64,000 nt of DNA. It comes from Antilocapra americana. Taxonomy: Eukaryota; Chordata; Mammalia; Artiodactyla; Antilocapridae. The first letter of the stretch is position 1. Each line of letters opens with the position of its first letter. Location: assembly GCA_007570785.1 (NCBI GenBank), contig ML660210.1:1024414-1088413 (forward strand), read 5' to 3'. The notes beneath the pieces were generated by a model, which ran no database searches, had not been told where the DNA came from, and saw only the letters and a program-made list of their open reading frames with translations. Positions 12,380-22,700 of this stretch are shown in pieces. A program made the translations under genes and the position numbers.

Positions 12380-12960
12380 CAAATAAAAATAGAATTGTCT
12401 CATAGAAGATAAAGCACAGGGAAATATTCTCAAAATCTTATAGTAGGAATTATTTCTTAACCAGAATTTGAAAAATAATAACACAGAAAAAGATAAGAAA
12501 ATGGAATATATTATCAATAAAAACTTCCCCTTATTAAAGGCATTGTATAAGATTAAATACACAGGCCAAAGCATGAATAAAGTTATTTGAAATATATATT
12601 TTTCAACAAAAGACTCATATTCCCAAATATAAAGAAGTCCAGTGTATTAATAAGGCAAATAACCCAATAAAAGTTGACAAAAGAAAGGGATGACTCAAAA
12701 ACTAACATGCATAATATCATTAGTCATCAAGAAAAATATGTATTAAAGCAAAATTAGGATCCATTACATATTCAGCAGGATGGCTAAAACAGAAAAGACA
12801 AAAAATACCAAAATGTGATATGTGTATTGAACAATTGAAATTGATATGAATGACTGTTTGGAGTGTAAATTTGTAGTATACCTTTGGAAAACAGAGCAGC
12901 AAAGTATCTTTTTCTTCATGAAACAAATTCAGATTTTTCTATTCAATAAGATAGTATATA
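12380..12960 (+). mobile_element. Old L1 fragment (ORF2 3' part)
   Basis: Despite high divergence, the order of phrases follows the C-terminal part of mammalian L1 ORF2. It includes a remnant of the 'tcattagtcatcaagaaaaa' region and the later 'ggatggctaaaacagaaaagac' region. All frames are broken. It is clearly older than the ruminant L1 at 17.9 kb. Confidence 0.7.
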
Positions 12961-13479
12961 TAAGCGTTAACAGTTACAATCTGCCTCTCAAAATCTTTTA
13001 ACAGGTGTGGGTGTATATCTATTTAAAAATAACCATATTGCTAGCTGAACAATAGTATCAATTTTCAGAGAAATTCATATAAAAAGTTTAGTTTTTTGTT
13101 TAGAAAAGGTTGATAATTATAAAAATGCATTTAATTATTGCAGAGAAACATTGGTAACAAATATATATATGTATATTTATATAATCCTTTGAAAAGACCA
13201 CAAAAATAATTTTCAAACCAAACCAAAGAAAACTGCATTTTGAAAATTAATCTGTGAAACAGGATCACCTAAACTTCAACAAACTCATATGATAAAATAC
13301 TGAAAATGTGATAAGCTATGAGGAATATTACTTATAAAAATCTTGTTATATTCAAGATTTGAAAATGATAGTCATTGAAAAAATGTATTTTAATTTTTAA
13401 CCTTAAGAAGGATTTTCTTTTATATATTTAATATCTAACAATTTAATTCATTTTATTACTTGGTGGGTTTCGTGATACA

Positions 13480-13845
13480 AATGGAAACTCTGATTTATGA
13501 TCATTGTTACACTATTTATTAGGAGTCAGGGGAAAGCAAGGGAAAACTCTGTGAGCCAAGGGCTCCCTGTTTTCCCCCAACATACTCTTTCAGGAGAAAA
13601 GTTAAGGCTGAGTCACGAGGGCAAGAGGGTCACTAATGAAGACATTTAGGATTGTGGGTGTCACAGTGAAGAGTGGGTATAACCAACCATGAGACAGGAA
13701 AAAATGAAAGATTTCTGCAGTTGATGAGAGCAAGTGCCAAGCCAAGCAGGCTGCCCACGGAGAAGTGGGAAAGTGTCTGCAAGATGCCAAAAAGTGGCAA
13801 ACATTATGTTTGATGCAAAACATCAGTGACAGAGATGTATTCATA
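13480..13845 (-). other. GC-richer block with AATAAA on minus strand, unidentified
   Basis: The block is GC-richer than its flanks and on the minus strand ends in CCTAATAAATAG near 13,518. That would fit an LTR or the 3' end of a retrocopy. A minus-strand frame (13,602-13,844) covers most of it but shows no known domain. I cannot assign it. Confidence 0.3.
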
Positions 13846-13868
13846 AATGAACAGAGATATGAGATATG

Positions 13869-14140
13869 CTGCTGCTGCTGCTAAGTCACATCAGTCGTGT
13901 TCAACTCTGTGCGACCCCATAGACGGCAGCCCACCAGGCTCTTCCGTCCCTGGGATTCTCCAGGCAAGAACTGGAGTGGGTTGCCATTTCCTTCTCCAGT
14001 GCATGAAAGTGAAAAGTGAAAGTGAAGTTGCTCAATCGTGTCTGACTCTTCAAGACCTCAGGGACAGTAGCCCACCAGTATCCTCCGTCCATAGGATTCT
14101 CCAGGCAAGAGTACTGGAGTGGGGCACCATTGACTTCTCC
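13869..14140 (-). mobile_element. Bov-A2 SINE (dimeric BovA) with perfect target duplication
   Basis: Two BovA monomers stand in tandem on the minus strand, joined by the 'gaaagtgaaaagtgaaagtg' linker. The 3' end has the (AGC)n tail seen as (GCT)n at 13,868-13,881. The copy is flanked by a perfect 11-base duplication (tatgagatatg at 13,858-13,868 and 14,141-14,151). This is a complete, fairly young insertion. Confidence 0.96.
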
Positions 14141-14151
14141 TATGAGATATG

Positions 14152-14685
14152 ACTTGGAACCTTTCTAAAGTGCAACTTTAATAAAAAACACATTATATCC
14201 CAGACCAAATAAGCAAACAAAACCCTTCCAGAATGTTTTCACGTTAATATAACTCATTTCCAGATATTGTTTCTTTATACTCACATATGTATGTTCTGCA
14301 CAAAACACACCACATTGTGACCTTACAGTCGTGAGATAGTCATTTTGGTCATAATTCTTACTTAACTGTAATTTTAGTCAATAACTAAGAGCATAATTTG
14401 AAGACTTTATTGAATATAATCCAAAAATTATTCACAATTTTTCAACTACAAAATTTTGTGATTATTTTGTACTTTTTCCTTGAAAATATAATCTCTTATC
14501 AACTTGGGTAACAATATAACAATACAATTAGTTGCAAAAAAGTTTACAAATCACTTTGCTATATCTGAGTAAACAAAACTTATTGACATAAACTATGCCA
14601 GATAAGTATTAATATTTATTCTTCCAAGAAGAAAAAATAGAGTCAGAAACTGGACACACATTTATAGGTTTATTATGTGCTATGT
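14152..14685. other. AT-rich intergenic DNA
   Basis: No open frame of note and no repeat that I recognise. Confidence 0.5.
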
Positions 14686-14687
14686 TT

Positions 14688-14893
14688 TAAGTTGCTTCAG
14701 TCATGTCTAACTCTTTATGATCCTATGGACTGTGGCCTGCCAAATTCCTATGTTCATGGGATTCACCAGGCAAGAATACTGGAGTGGTTTGCCATTTCCT
14801 CCTCCAGGGGATCTTTCCAATCCAGGGACTGAACCTGCATCTCTCATGTCTCCTGCATTGACAGTCAGGTTCTTTACCACTAGTGCCACCTAG
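14688..14893 (-). mobile_element. Bov-tA SINE
   Basis: Reverse-complement BovA body followed by 'ctccaggggatctttcc' and a degraded tRNA-like head ending near 'gtgccacctagc'. Confidence 0.93.
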
Positions 14894-15014
14894 CTAGCTG
14901 GGATTAAATCTCACTTATTTTATTGGGGAAAATACTCTTTCCACTAAACTTTCCAGTATTTTGTTTTTCTTCTTTAGGCAAATTAATATTTCGTTTCTGC
15001 CTTTGCAGAGATAT

Positions 15015-16530
15015 TGTAAAAGAGAAAAACAACCCTGACTCCATATTGAATCTGTTCCTTTAAGACTTGTGCTCTGTTGCCTGTGCTTAGAAATGCTGGT
15101 TCTGCACCTTTTGCAAAAGAATGTCGCCTACAGCCTGAAATATACATGCTCAAGGCTCTGACCTTTACAGGTATAATACTTCAACTCATATAGAGATCAA
15201 AAGTTGCAGAACATAATAGCTGAAAACCTTCCTAACATTGGAAAGGAAATAGTCAACCAGGTCCAGGAAGCACAGAGATTCCCAGGCAGGATAAAACCCA
15301 AGAATAAACACACCAAGACACATAGCAACCAAACCCACAAAAATTAAAGACAAAGATAAAATGTTAAAAACAATAAGGGAACAATAGCGAATAACATACA
15401 AGGGAACTCCTATCAGGCTGACATCTCACAAGAAACTACATGTCACTTGGGAATGGCATGATGTACTTCAAGTGGTGAAAAGGAAGAGCCTACAGCCAAG
15501 AATACGCTACCCAGCAAGACACTCATTCAGATTTGATGGAGAAATCAAATGCTTTCCAGACAAGGAAAAGTTAAGAGAATTTCACACCACCATACAAAAT
15601 GAGCTTTACAACAAATGCTAAAGGAACTTCTCTAGGCAGGAAACACAAGGCAAGGAAAAGACCTACAGAAAATAAACCCAAAACAATTAAGAAAATAGTA
15701 ATAGGTTTCTAATGAGTAGTCATGGTTAAAAACAACTGGAATGTATGATTGCCTTTCACTTTTATCTAGTTTGTTTCACTTTTTCTATTTCATATTTAGT
15801 GGTCCTATTTCATTTAGTTTATGTTTGCTAATTTCTCTTCTTTTTTGGTGTTCTTTCTCAAGTGTTTATCAAGTGTAGTAGAAATTATTTTATATACATA
15901 TATATAGAGAGAGAAAGAATGTGTACAATATATATATTTTAGAAAACATGAATTTCTGCCTAACTTAAAAATTTACAGCACTTCAATTCCAGTTGCTTGA
16001 CTTAGCATGAATAGAATGCTAGATTTCTAATTATAAAATAGATATGCAAAAAGCAACAAAGGTTCACTGTATGGCACAGGGAACTCTAGTCAATATCATA
16101 TAATAACTTATGATGGAAATGAATATCAAAATTATATTTGTATACATATAGGTAAATCACCTAACCACTGTAAGTCAACTATACCTCAATTATATTATAC
16201 ATATTTTTAAGTTGCAGAATAGAGAATAACATTTGTCTTTGTGGAGGTTTATAAGAACACTGTAACCAGATCTACATGTATAGCTGTAAAAACAAAGGAT
16301 TCTGGTACCAAGAAGTTTGCAACAAGTGATACTCCATCCCCTTTTAGTATAAAGTAAGCTTGAATTATCAACTGAGTAAGATGGTTCTTTGGGGCTAAAC
16401 TAGTTCAAAACCTTTCAGGTCACTTGAATTTCTGAATAAAGTTGCTATTCCTCACTGCAACAGCTTAGCTTGCCTCTGGATTAATTGTTCTGTTTTGTGG
16501 TGAACAGGAGGAGCTTAGTCTCTGTAGCAA
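15015..16530 (+). mobile_element. Solo LTR, BTLTR1-like, split by an L1
   Basis: The left part (15,015-15,211) begins TGTAAAAG and carries 'ctgactccatattgaatctg'. The right part (16,209 to about 16,530) carries 'agtaagatggttctttgggg', the polyadenylation signal in 'tgaataaagttgctattcct', and a terminal region. These match what I remember of a cattle endogenous retrovirus LTR. The two parts join perfectly when the nested L1 is removed. No primer-binding site or viral gene follows, so it looks like a solo LTR. The exact 3' end is uncertain. Confidence 0.7.
15212..16208 (+). mobile_element. ORF2-less L1 insertion inside the LTR
   Basis: An exact 11-base duplication of LTR sequence (aagttgcagaa at 15,201-15,211 and 16,209-16,219) bounds the insert. 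Its first 500 bases are the end of L1 ORF1 (phrases such as 'caccaagacacatagcaacc' and 'tacaacaaatgctaaaggaa'). Then come about 300 unassigned AT-rich bases, and from about 16,024 the L1 3' untranslated end. ORF2 is absent. Either an ORF2-deleted L1 RNA was inserted or ORF2 was lost later. A minus-strand open frame at 15,186-15,401 is antisense only. Confidence 0.8.
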
Positions 16531-16784
16531 AATCTACACTTTTATGCAGTCCCACACTTTCTGTGTCTCTTTCTTCATAATTCGGAATTCCAACCTTTAT
16601 CCTCCCAACTGATCCAATAACATGGAACCAAATCTGCTTTCTAATCAAAATGATTTTATTAAAATTGCTTCTACAGTTTTTAGGGGTCTCCAAGTGCCAC
16701 TCTAAGTAATTCAGATACAGAAAATATGAACTATAGGTACTAGGGTGAATTATTGGGTAATAGCTTAAGTTATATACAATAATT
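16531..16784. other. Unassigned DNA between LTR and L1 fragment
   Basis: A minus-strand open frame (16,481-16,840) crosses LTR, this segment and L1, so it is composite and not a gene. Confidence 0.4.
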
Positions 16785-16982
16785 ACAAAGTTTTCCCAAA
16801 AAATTAAAAATAGAAATACCATATGATCCAGCAATTCCACTTATGGATATTTTTTCAAAGTGTGTATCAGGAGATGAATGGATAACATGTGGTTTACATG
16901 GATTATTGCTCAGCCATAGAGAAGAATGAAATCTTGTCATTTGTGACAACATGGATGGACCTAGAGGGTAATATGCAAAAGG
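16785..16982 (+). mobile_element. L1 fragment, C-terminal ORF2, internally deleted
   Basis: It contains 'aaataccatatgatccagca' and, after a jump, 'agatgaatggata' and 'acaacatggatggacctaga', all from the L1 ORF2 C-terminal region in the correct order with pieces missing. Confidence 0.8.
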
Positions 16983-17153
16983 TATTCCTGACTTATGCCT
17001 TATAAGAAACAGCAGATGAAAATAAGAGTCTCTTAAAAACAATTAAAAAAAAAACAAAACTCCTGGCAAATAACTTAAGGAAAAATTTGTAAAATATTTG
17101 ATGAATATGTTAATAGTGGAAGATCATCACAAGAGATCTGATGAACGATTGTG

Positions 17154-17226
17154 GTTGTTCAGTCTCTCAGTCACGTCCAACTCTCTGCAACCCCATGGAC
17201 TGCAGCACACTAGGCTGCCCTGGCCT
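17154..17226 (-). mobile_element. Short BovA/BovB 3' terminal fragment
   Basis: Only the terminal region is present (tgttcagtctctcagtcacg to 'aggctgccctgg'), in reverse orientation. A very similar short piece lies at 56,289-56,364. Confidence 0.75.
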
Positions 17227-17865
17227 TATATGAATGATTGGAGTCTCTGAAAGCGTAAAATTAAAGCAGAGATGCAAAGCAAATGCTAAATATTATGATG
17301 TAAAGTTTTCTGGAACAAAAGGCTTTGAAATGGTTTATTAACAAGAATAATGAGCATACACTTGCAATGACTAATAGCAAATGATACTGTAGCAAAGCTA
17401 CTAGGTTTTAACAATAAAAGTCCTTTGGGTAGCTAGAGTAAAATAGTGGGAGAAATATAAGGGAATAAAAACTAGAATTTTAAGACCATTTTCGGAAATA
17501 AATTCTCTGTGTTAGAAGAAAAGAGACAAACACATTTAAGCCACACATAGAGAAATGATGAATCATGAACTTTTTTCCAGCCAAGCAGAATGAGTTTTGA
17601 AAGTCCTGATATGCAAATCTTGAAAGACCTAGGGTAACATTGATCTCCTATGACTAGTGGAATGAGCAGACGTGAGAAAACAGAATCCTTAAAGACAATG
17701 ACATAAGGACAGATGTAAGGACTAAGTTTGCAGTTCCTTACTCAACAAAGACTGAGTTTATGTGAGGGGGGAGATCTTGGTGGTGGACACGAGGGTGACT
17801 GCCTCATGACAATTCATTAAGTTCTACCTCTGTTGAGAGTGTCTTTCTATACATGTGTGTGCTTT
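17227..17865. other. Intergenic DNA
   Basis: No open frame or repeat that I can name. Confidence 0.5.
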
Positions 17866-17870
17866 TACAA

Positions 17871-19737
17871 AAAATTAATTTATTTTATTTATTTATTTAT
17901 TTTATTTCTAATTTATTTATTTTCTTTACATTATCATGCTGGTTTTGCCATATGTTGACATGAATCCGCCGTGGGTATACATGTGTTCCCCTTCCAGAAT
18001 CCCCCTCTCACCTCCCTCCCGATTCCATCTCTCTGGGTCATCCCAGTACACCAGCTCCGAGCACCCTGTATCAAGCATCAAACCTGGGCTGGCGATTGAT
18101 TTCACATATGATAATTTACATGTTTCAATGCCATTCTCCCATATCATCCCTCCCTTGCCCTCTCCCATAGACTCCAAAAGATTGTTCTATACAGCTGCAT
18201 CTCTTTTGCTGTCTCGCATACAGGGATATAGTTACCATCTTTCTAAATTCCATATATATGCGTTAGTATACTTCATTGTTGTTTTTCCTTCTGGTTTACT
18301 TCACTCTAGATAATAGGCTCCAGTTTCGTCCACCTCAGTAGAGCTGATTCAAATGAATTCATTTTAATGACTGAGTAATATTCCATTGTGTATATGTACC
18401 ACAGCTTTCTTATCCATTCGTCTGTTGATGGGCATCTAGGTTGTTTCCATGTCCTGGCTATTGTAAACAATGTGGCGATGAACACTGGGGTACACGTGTC
18501 TCTTTCACTTCTGGTTTCCTTAGTGTGTATGCCCAGCAGCAGGATTGCTGGGTCGTATGGCAGTTCTATTTCCAGTTTTCTAAGGAATCTCCACACTGTT
18601 CTCCATAGTGGCTGTACTAGTTTGCATTCCCACCAACAGTGTAAGAGAGTTCCCTTTTCTCCACATCCTCTCTAGTATTTATTGTTTGTAGACTTTTGGA
18701 TGGCAGCCATTCTGACGTGTAAAGTGGTACCTCACTGTGGTTTTGATTTGCATTTCTCTATATCTACCTAAAGAAACAAAAGGCCTATATATAGAAAACT
18801 ATAAAACACTGATGAAAGAAATCAAAGAGAACACAAATAGATGGAGAAATATACCGTGTTCATGGATTGGAAGAATCAATATAGTGAAAATGAGCATACT
18901 ACCCAGAGCAATTTATAGATTCAATGCGATTCCTATCAAGTTATCAGAGGTCTTTTTCATAGAATTAGAGCAAATAATTTCACAATTTGTATGGAAATAC
19001 AAAAAACCTCGAATAGCCAAAGCAATCTTGATAAAGAAGAATGGAACTGGAGGAATCAACCTGCCTGACTTGGGGCTATACTACAAAGCCACAGTCATCA
19101 AGACAGTATGGTACTGGCACAAAGACAGAAATATAGATCAATGGAACAAAATAGAAAGCCCAGAGATAAATCTACGCATCTATGGACACCTTATCTTTGA
19201 CAAAGGAGGAAAGAATATACAATGGAGAAAAGACAATCTCTTTAACAAGTGGTGCTGGGAAAACTGGACAGCCACTTGTAAAAAAATGAAACTAGAACTC
19301 TTTCTAACATCATACACAAAAATAAACTCAAAATGGATCAAAGATCAAAACATAAGACCAGAAACTATAAAACTCTTAGAGGAAAACATAGGCAAAACAC
19401 TCTCTGACATAAACCAAAGCAGGATCCTCTATGACCCACCTGCCAGAATATTGGCAATAAAAGCAAAAATAAACAAATGGGACCTAATTAAAATTAAAAG
19501 CTTTTGCACAACAAAGGAAACTAAAAACAAGATGAAAAAGCAGCCTTCAGAATGGGAGAAAATAATAGCAAACGAAGCAACGGAAAAACAATTAATGTCA
19601 AAAATATACAAGCAACTCCTGCAGCTCAAGTCCAGAAAAATAAATGACCCAATCAAAAAGTGGGCCAAAGAACTAAACAGACAGTTCTCCAAAGAAGACA
19701 TAAAAATGGCTAACAAACACATGAAAAGATGCTCAAC
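17871..19737 (-). mobile_element. Young ruminant L1 with twin-priming 5' inversion
   Basis: The left part (17,871 to about 18,765) is L1 in minus orientation: T-rich tail complement, 3' untranslated region, and the ORF2 C-terminus (frame 18,306-18,596). The right part (18,769-19,737) is the immediately preceding ORF2 stretch in plus orientation. Plus-strand L1 sequence stops at 'catgaaaagatgctcaaca', and the minus-strand part starts near 'AGAGAAATGCAAATCAAAAC', which is almost the next sequence in a normal L1. This is the signature of twin priming. A-rich flanks (acaaaaaattaattt at left, acaaaaaaaattatttt at right) could be an imperfect target duplication. Confidence 0.93.
18769..19737 (+). 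pseudogene. Inverted segment of L1 ORF2, open reading frame kept
   Basis: About 320 codons remain open, starting with [12 protein letters not shown] and running through [20 protein letters not shown] and [16 protein letters not shown], the L1 ORF2 region downstream of the catalytic reverse transcriptase motifs. It has no endonuclease, no FADD box and no natural start; the ATG at 18,737 lies in the oppositely oriented half. It cannot encode a working retrotransposase. The absence of stops over a kilobase shows that the insertion is recent. Confidence 0.9.
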
Positions 19738-19789
19738 AAAAAAAATTATTTTAAAAGAAACAAGATATATTTTAAAAATTTAATGGAAA

Positions 19790-22700
19790 ACTTTACATAT
19801 AAATATTGAATATACAGACAATTACTCAACATATAGATAAAACTAATACTAAATCTTTACAACAAAACAACTGAAGCTGTATTAAATGAGGACCCTCAGG
19901 AGAGAAGCAGTGAGGCCTCCTCTGGTTTGGTCCAGATGAGGCTCCTGGTGCTGTGGGGGCTCCATCCCCTCTGGGATCCAGAATGACACCCAGGTCCAGG
20001 TCTTCAGGGATTCAGAGCAGAGCCTGCAACAGCAACATATGTGATGGAGTCTCTGGGAGGTGCAGAGTCAGACAGAGGAGGGTTCCCTGGGGAGGGTGTA
20101 CAGGACCCAGAAGACCTCCTAGGATCTAGACTTGGCTTTGGGGTTCAGATCTGCAGAGCACAGGGCCTGTTTGCTGCTCTTTGTTGAGGGTATTGTCTGT
20201 TAATGGGAAGTGTTTAGAAATGTCCCACAGGAACAACTACACTTGGGCATCTGGCCAGTATTGTTCAACTGATGGGTCCCCTGGACAGTGAGGCTCAGGT
20301 GAAGGAACAGGGGACTCTGGGATCCAAGACTGAAAGCTTGGGTCTCCCCTTCCCTCTAGGTCCTGGGAGGAGCAGGGGCGGTCTCTGTTTTTCCTAGGAG
20401 AATCTGCCCACCCATCCTACACTCAGCACAATTGCTCCTGAGACCTGAGTGCTGGAAATGGATAGGCACCTGGGGTCTCTGTTTTCCCTGATAATCATTT
20501 CCAACCCCCAGCCAAACTCTTCTGAGGTTTATGATTTTAAACTGGTATTATGTTGTTGTAATAAAAAGGTACATTTTACCTGTTTAGCACATTGCAATAT
20601 TAAAATTTGACAGAAGACACAGCTTTCTAAATTGTAATAAAACAACATATGTTATTAATGACGCACTTAAAAAAAATAAAAGGAACATGAGTAACTTGAA
20701 TCCTGCCACTCATACCAAGTCTGCTGCTCAGTTGCTTCAGTTGTGTCTGACTCTATGCAACCTTATGGATTATAACCCACCAGGCTCCTCAGCCACTGGG
20801 ATTCTCCAGGCAAGAATATTGGCATGTGTTGCCATTTCCTTTCTCCAGGGGATCTTCCCTACCCAGAGATCAAACCCGAGACTCTTGTGTCTCCTGCATT
20901 GACAAGTGGGTTCCTTACCAGTACCAGCATCCCAAGAGCATACTGCACTGAATTGCTTTCTGGTGTTTCTTTAGCTGGAGTTGGAAACATAAACAGAAAA
21001 GTCTACAGAACCTCCAACTTCAGGTTTAGGAATGTTGCCTTAAGTGACCAAGGACTCCAGGTTCAAGAACCTGAGAGACCCCAGACTCGGTCAGCCCCCA
21101 GGCTTGCTGGGACCTCAGGACCAGGGAGCACCCAGAGGGAGGCAGAGCTGCCAGGTGAACCCCTGTCTGCAAGAGCTCTGGGTGCCTGTGTGTCCTTTAC
21201 TATGTTCCCAGAGCCCAGGACTGGGGAGGGTGGGGCCACCCAAACCTCTCTCTGCAGCTGATGATGGACTAGGGGTGCCCCTTGTTGCCTTTGGGGGTTT
21301 GGAGGGCAGAGCTGGGTCCTGAAGAGGGAGAAGAAGCAGCCCCCAGGGGGGATCTTCAAAGAGAACAAACTGGAACAGCAGCTCCTGGACTCCTGCACAC
21401 GGTGGCCCTACAGTGCCCCCAGCCTCCCTGAAAATGTAAGAGGTGCTGGAGGAGCCAGCCCAGCAACCTCAAGGCGTCTGGGGACAGGACCTGTGACCTG
21501 GGGAGACGTGCTCAGGGCATCCTCCACTCATCTGCATGGACTGTTACCACCCTCTTGTCTCCACTTTTGTGGTCACACTCAGCAGCAGACTCCAGGGTTT
21601 TTGTTGGTGATTCTGAAGCACCAACAAGTGAGTGGGGGTCATGATGGGGACATGGGCCCTCATCTGCCTCACCTGCCATGTTCACACTTGCTCTTTCTGG
21701 TCTTCTTCATCATCGCCATTGACATTCTTCAAGAAAGCAAACGGAGAGTTTTCTGACATCTGGAAGGAAAGAGATCAGGCAGGCAGGTCCAATCCCTCCA
21801 AGGGCAGGAAAACAGTCATATGGGGTAACCCAGGGCAGTGCAGACTTCATGGGGCCCTTCAGCCATGGGGCTCTTCAGTCAGACCTGCTGACTCCAGCCT
21901 CAACTCCTGCTCAGGCCACTCATGGTGACAAAGCCAAGTTCAAGTGTTCAGACCTGTTTTCAGGAGCTGGGGTGAAGCTAAGAGAGTAGAAGAATAGGAC
22001 TTTAGACAGATTTACAGATTTTATATAAGCTCCCAGTACCCCCAGTGCTAACAAGAGACCAGGTCCTCCAGAAGGATAATCATAAAAAGATGGAAAGAGG
22101 AGATAAGGTAAGGTTACAAGGAAAAAACTATGGATCAGAAAAAAAGAGAAAATTTTAAAAGATATGAAAGAAGAAATAAATGACCTCCATATTCTTATTC
22201 TCCTTCTCTCAGTCTTCATTATCTGCCATGCAGTTTTCTGGTATCTGAGAGTAGAAGCTATGTGAAGTGACTGTAGGAAAGCAAAGGGGAGATTCAGAGT
22301 TAGGATGTGACCGGGGGGCCCTGGTGCTCCTCAGAGCCTCACCCTGGGACTCCTGGGGTCTTTGTCTCCAGGGAACTCCCAGGGCCTCAGTGTTTCACCT
22401 CTTCAGTGAAAAACTGGGTCTCTGACCTGCAGCTTGTGACCAGGAATGAGGTCTTGACAACCTGCTCCTCCCCCAGGCAGTCACTATATCCATGCATCTC
22501 TGCCCTCAAGCTTGCTGCCTCCTTCTCCCGCTGCTTCCCCTCTACTTCCTTTCTCATTTCTCTCCTCTAGTCACTGTTCCTTTCCTTCCTCCTTGAAGCT
22601 CCACCAACCCTAGAGGTTACAATATGGGCACATTGGAAGAAGGACCATGGGTGTATGGCCACTGTCTCCAATTAATCCATTACTTAATTAAACAACCCAT

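Noticed and set aside
18737..19783. 348-codon open frame as a host gene
   Set aside because: It is an inverted segment of L1 ORF2; the first codons lie in the oppositely oriented L1 half and the last ones in flanking DNA.
19936..19986. Signal-peptide-like start MRLLVLWGLHPLW
   Set aside because: The frame stops after 16 codons and no convincing donor is visible before the stop.
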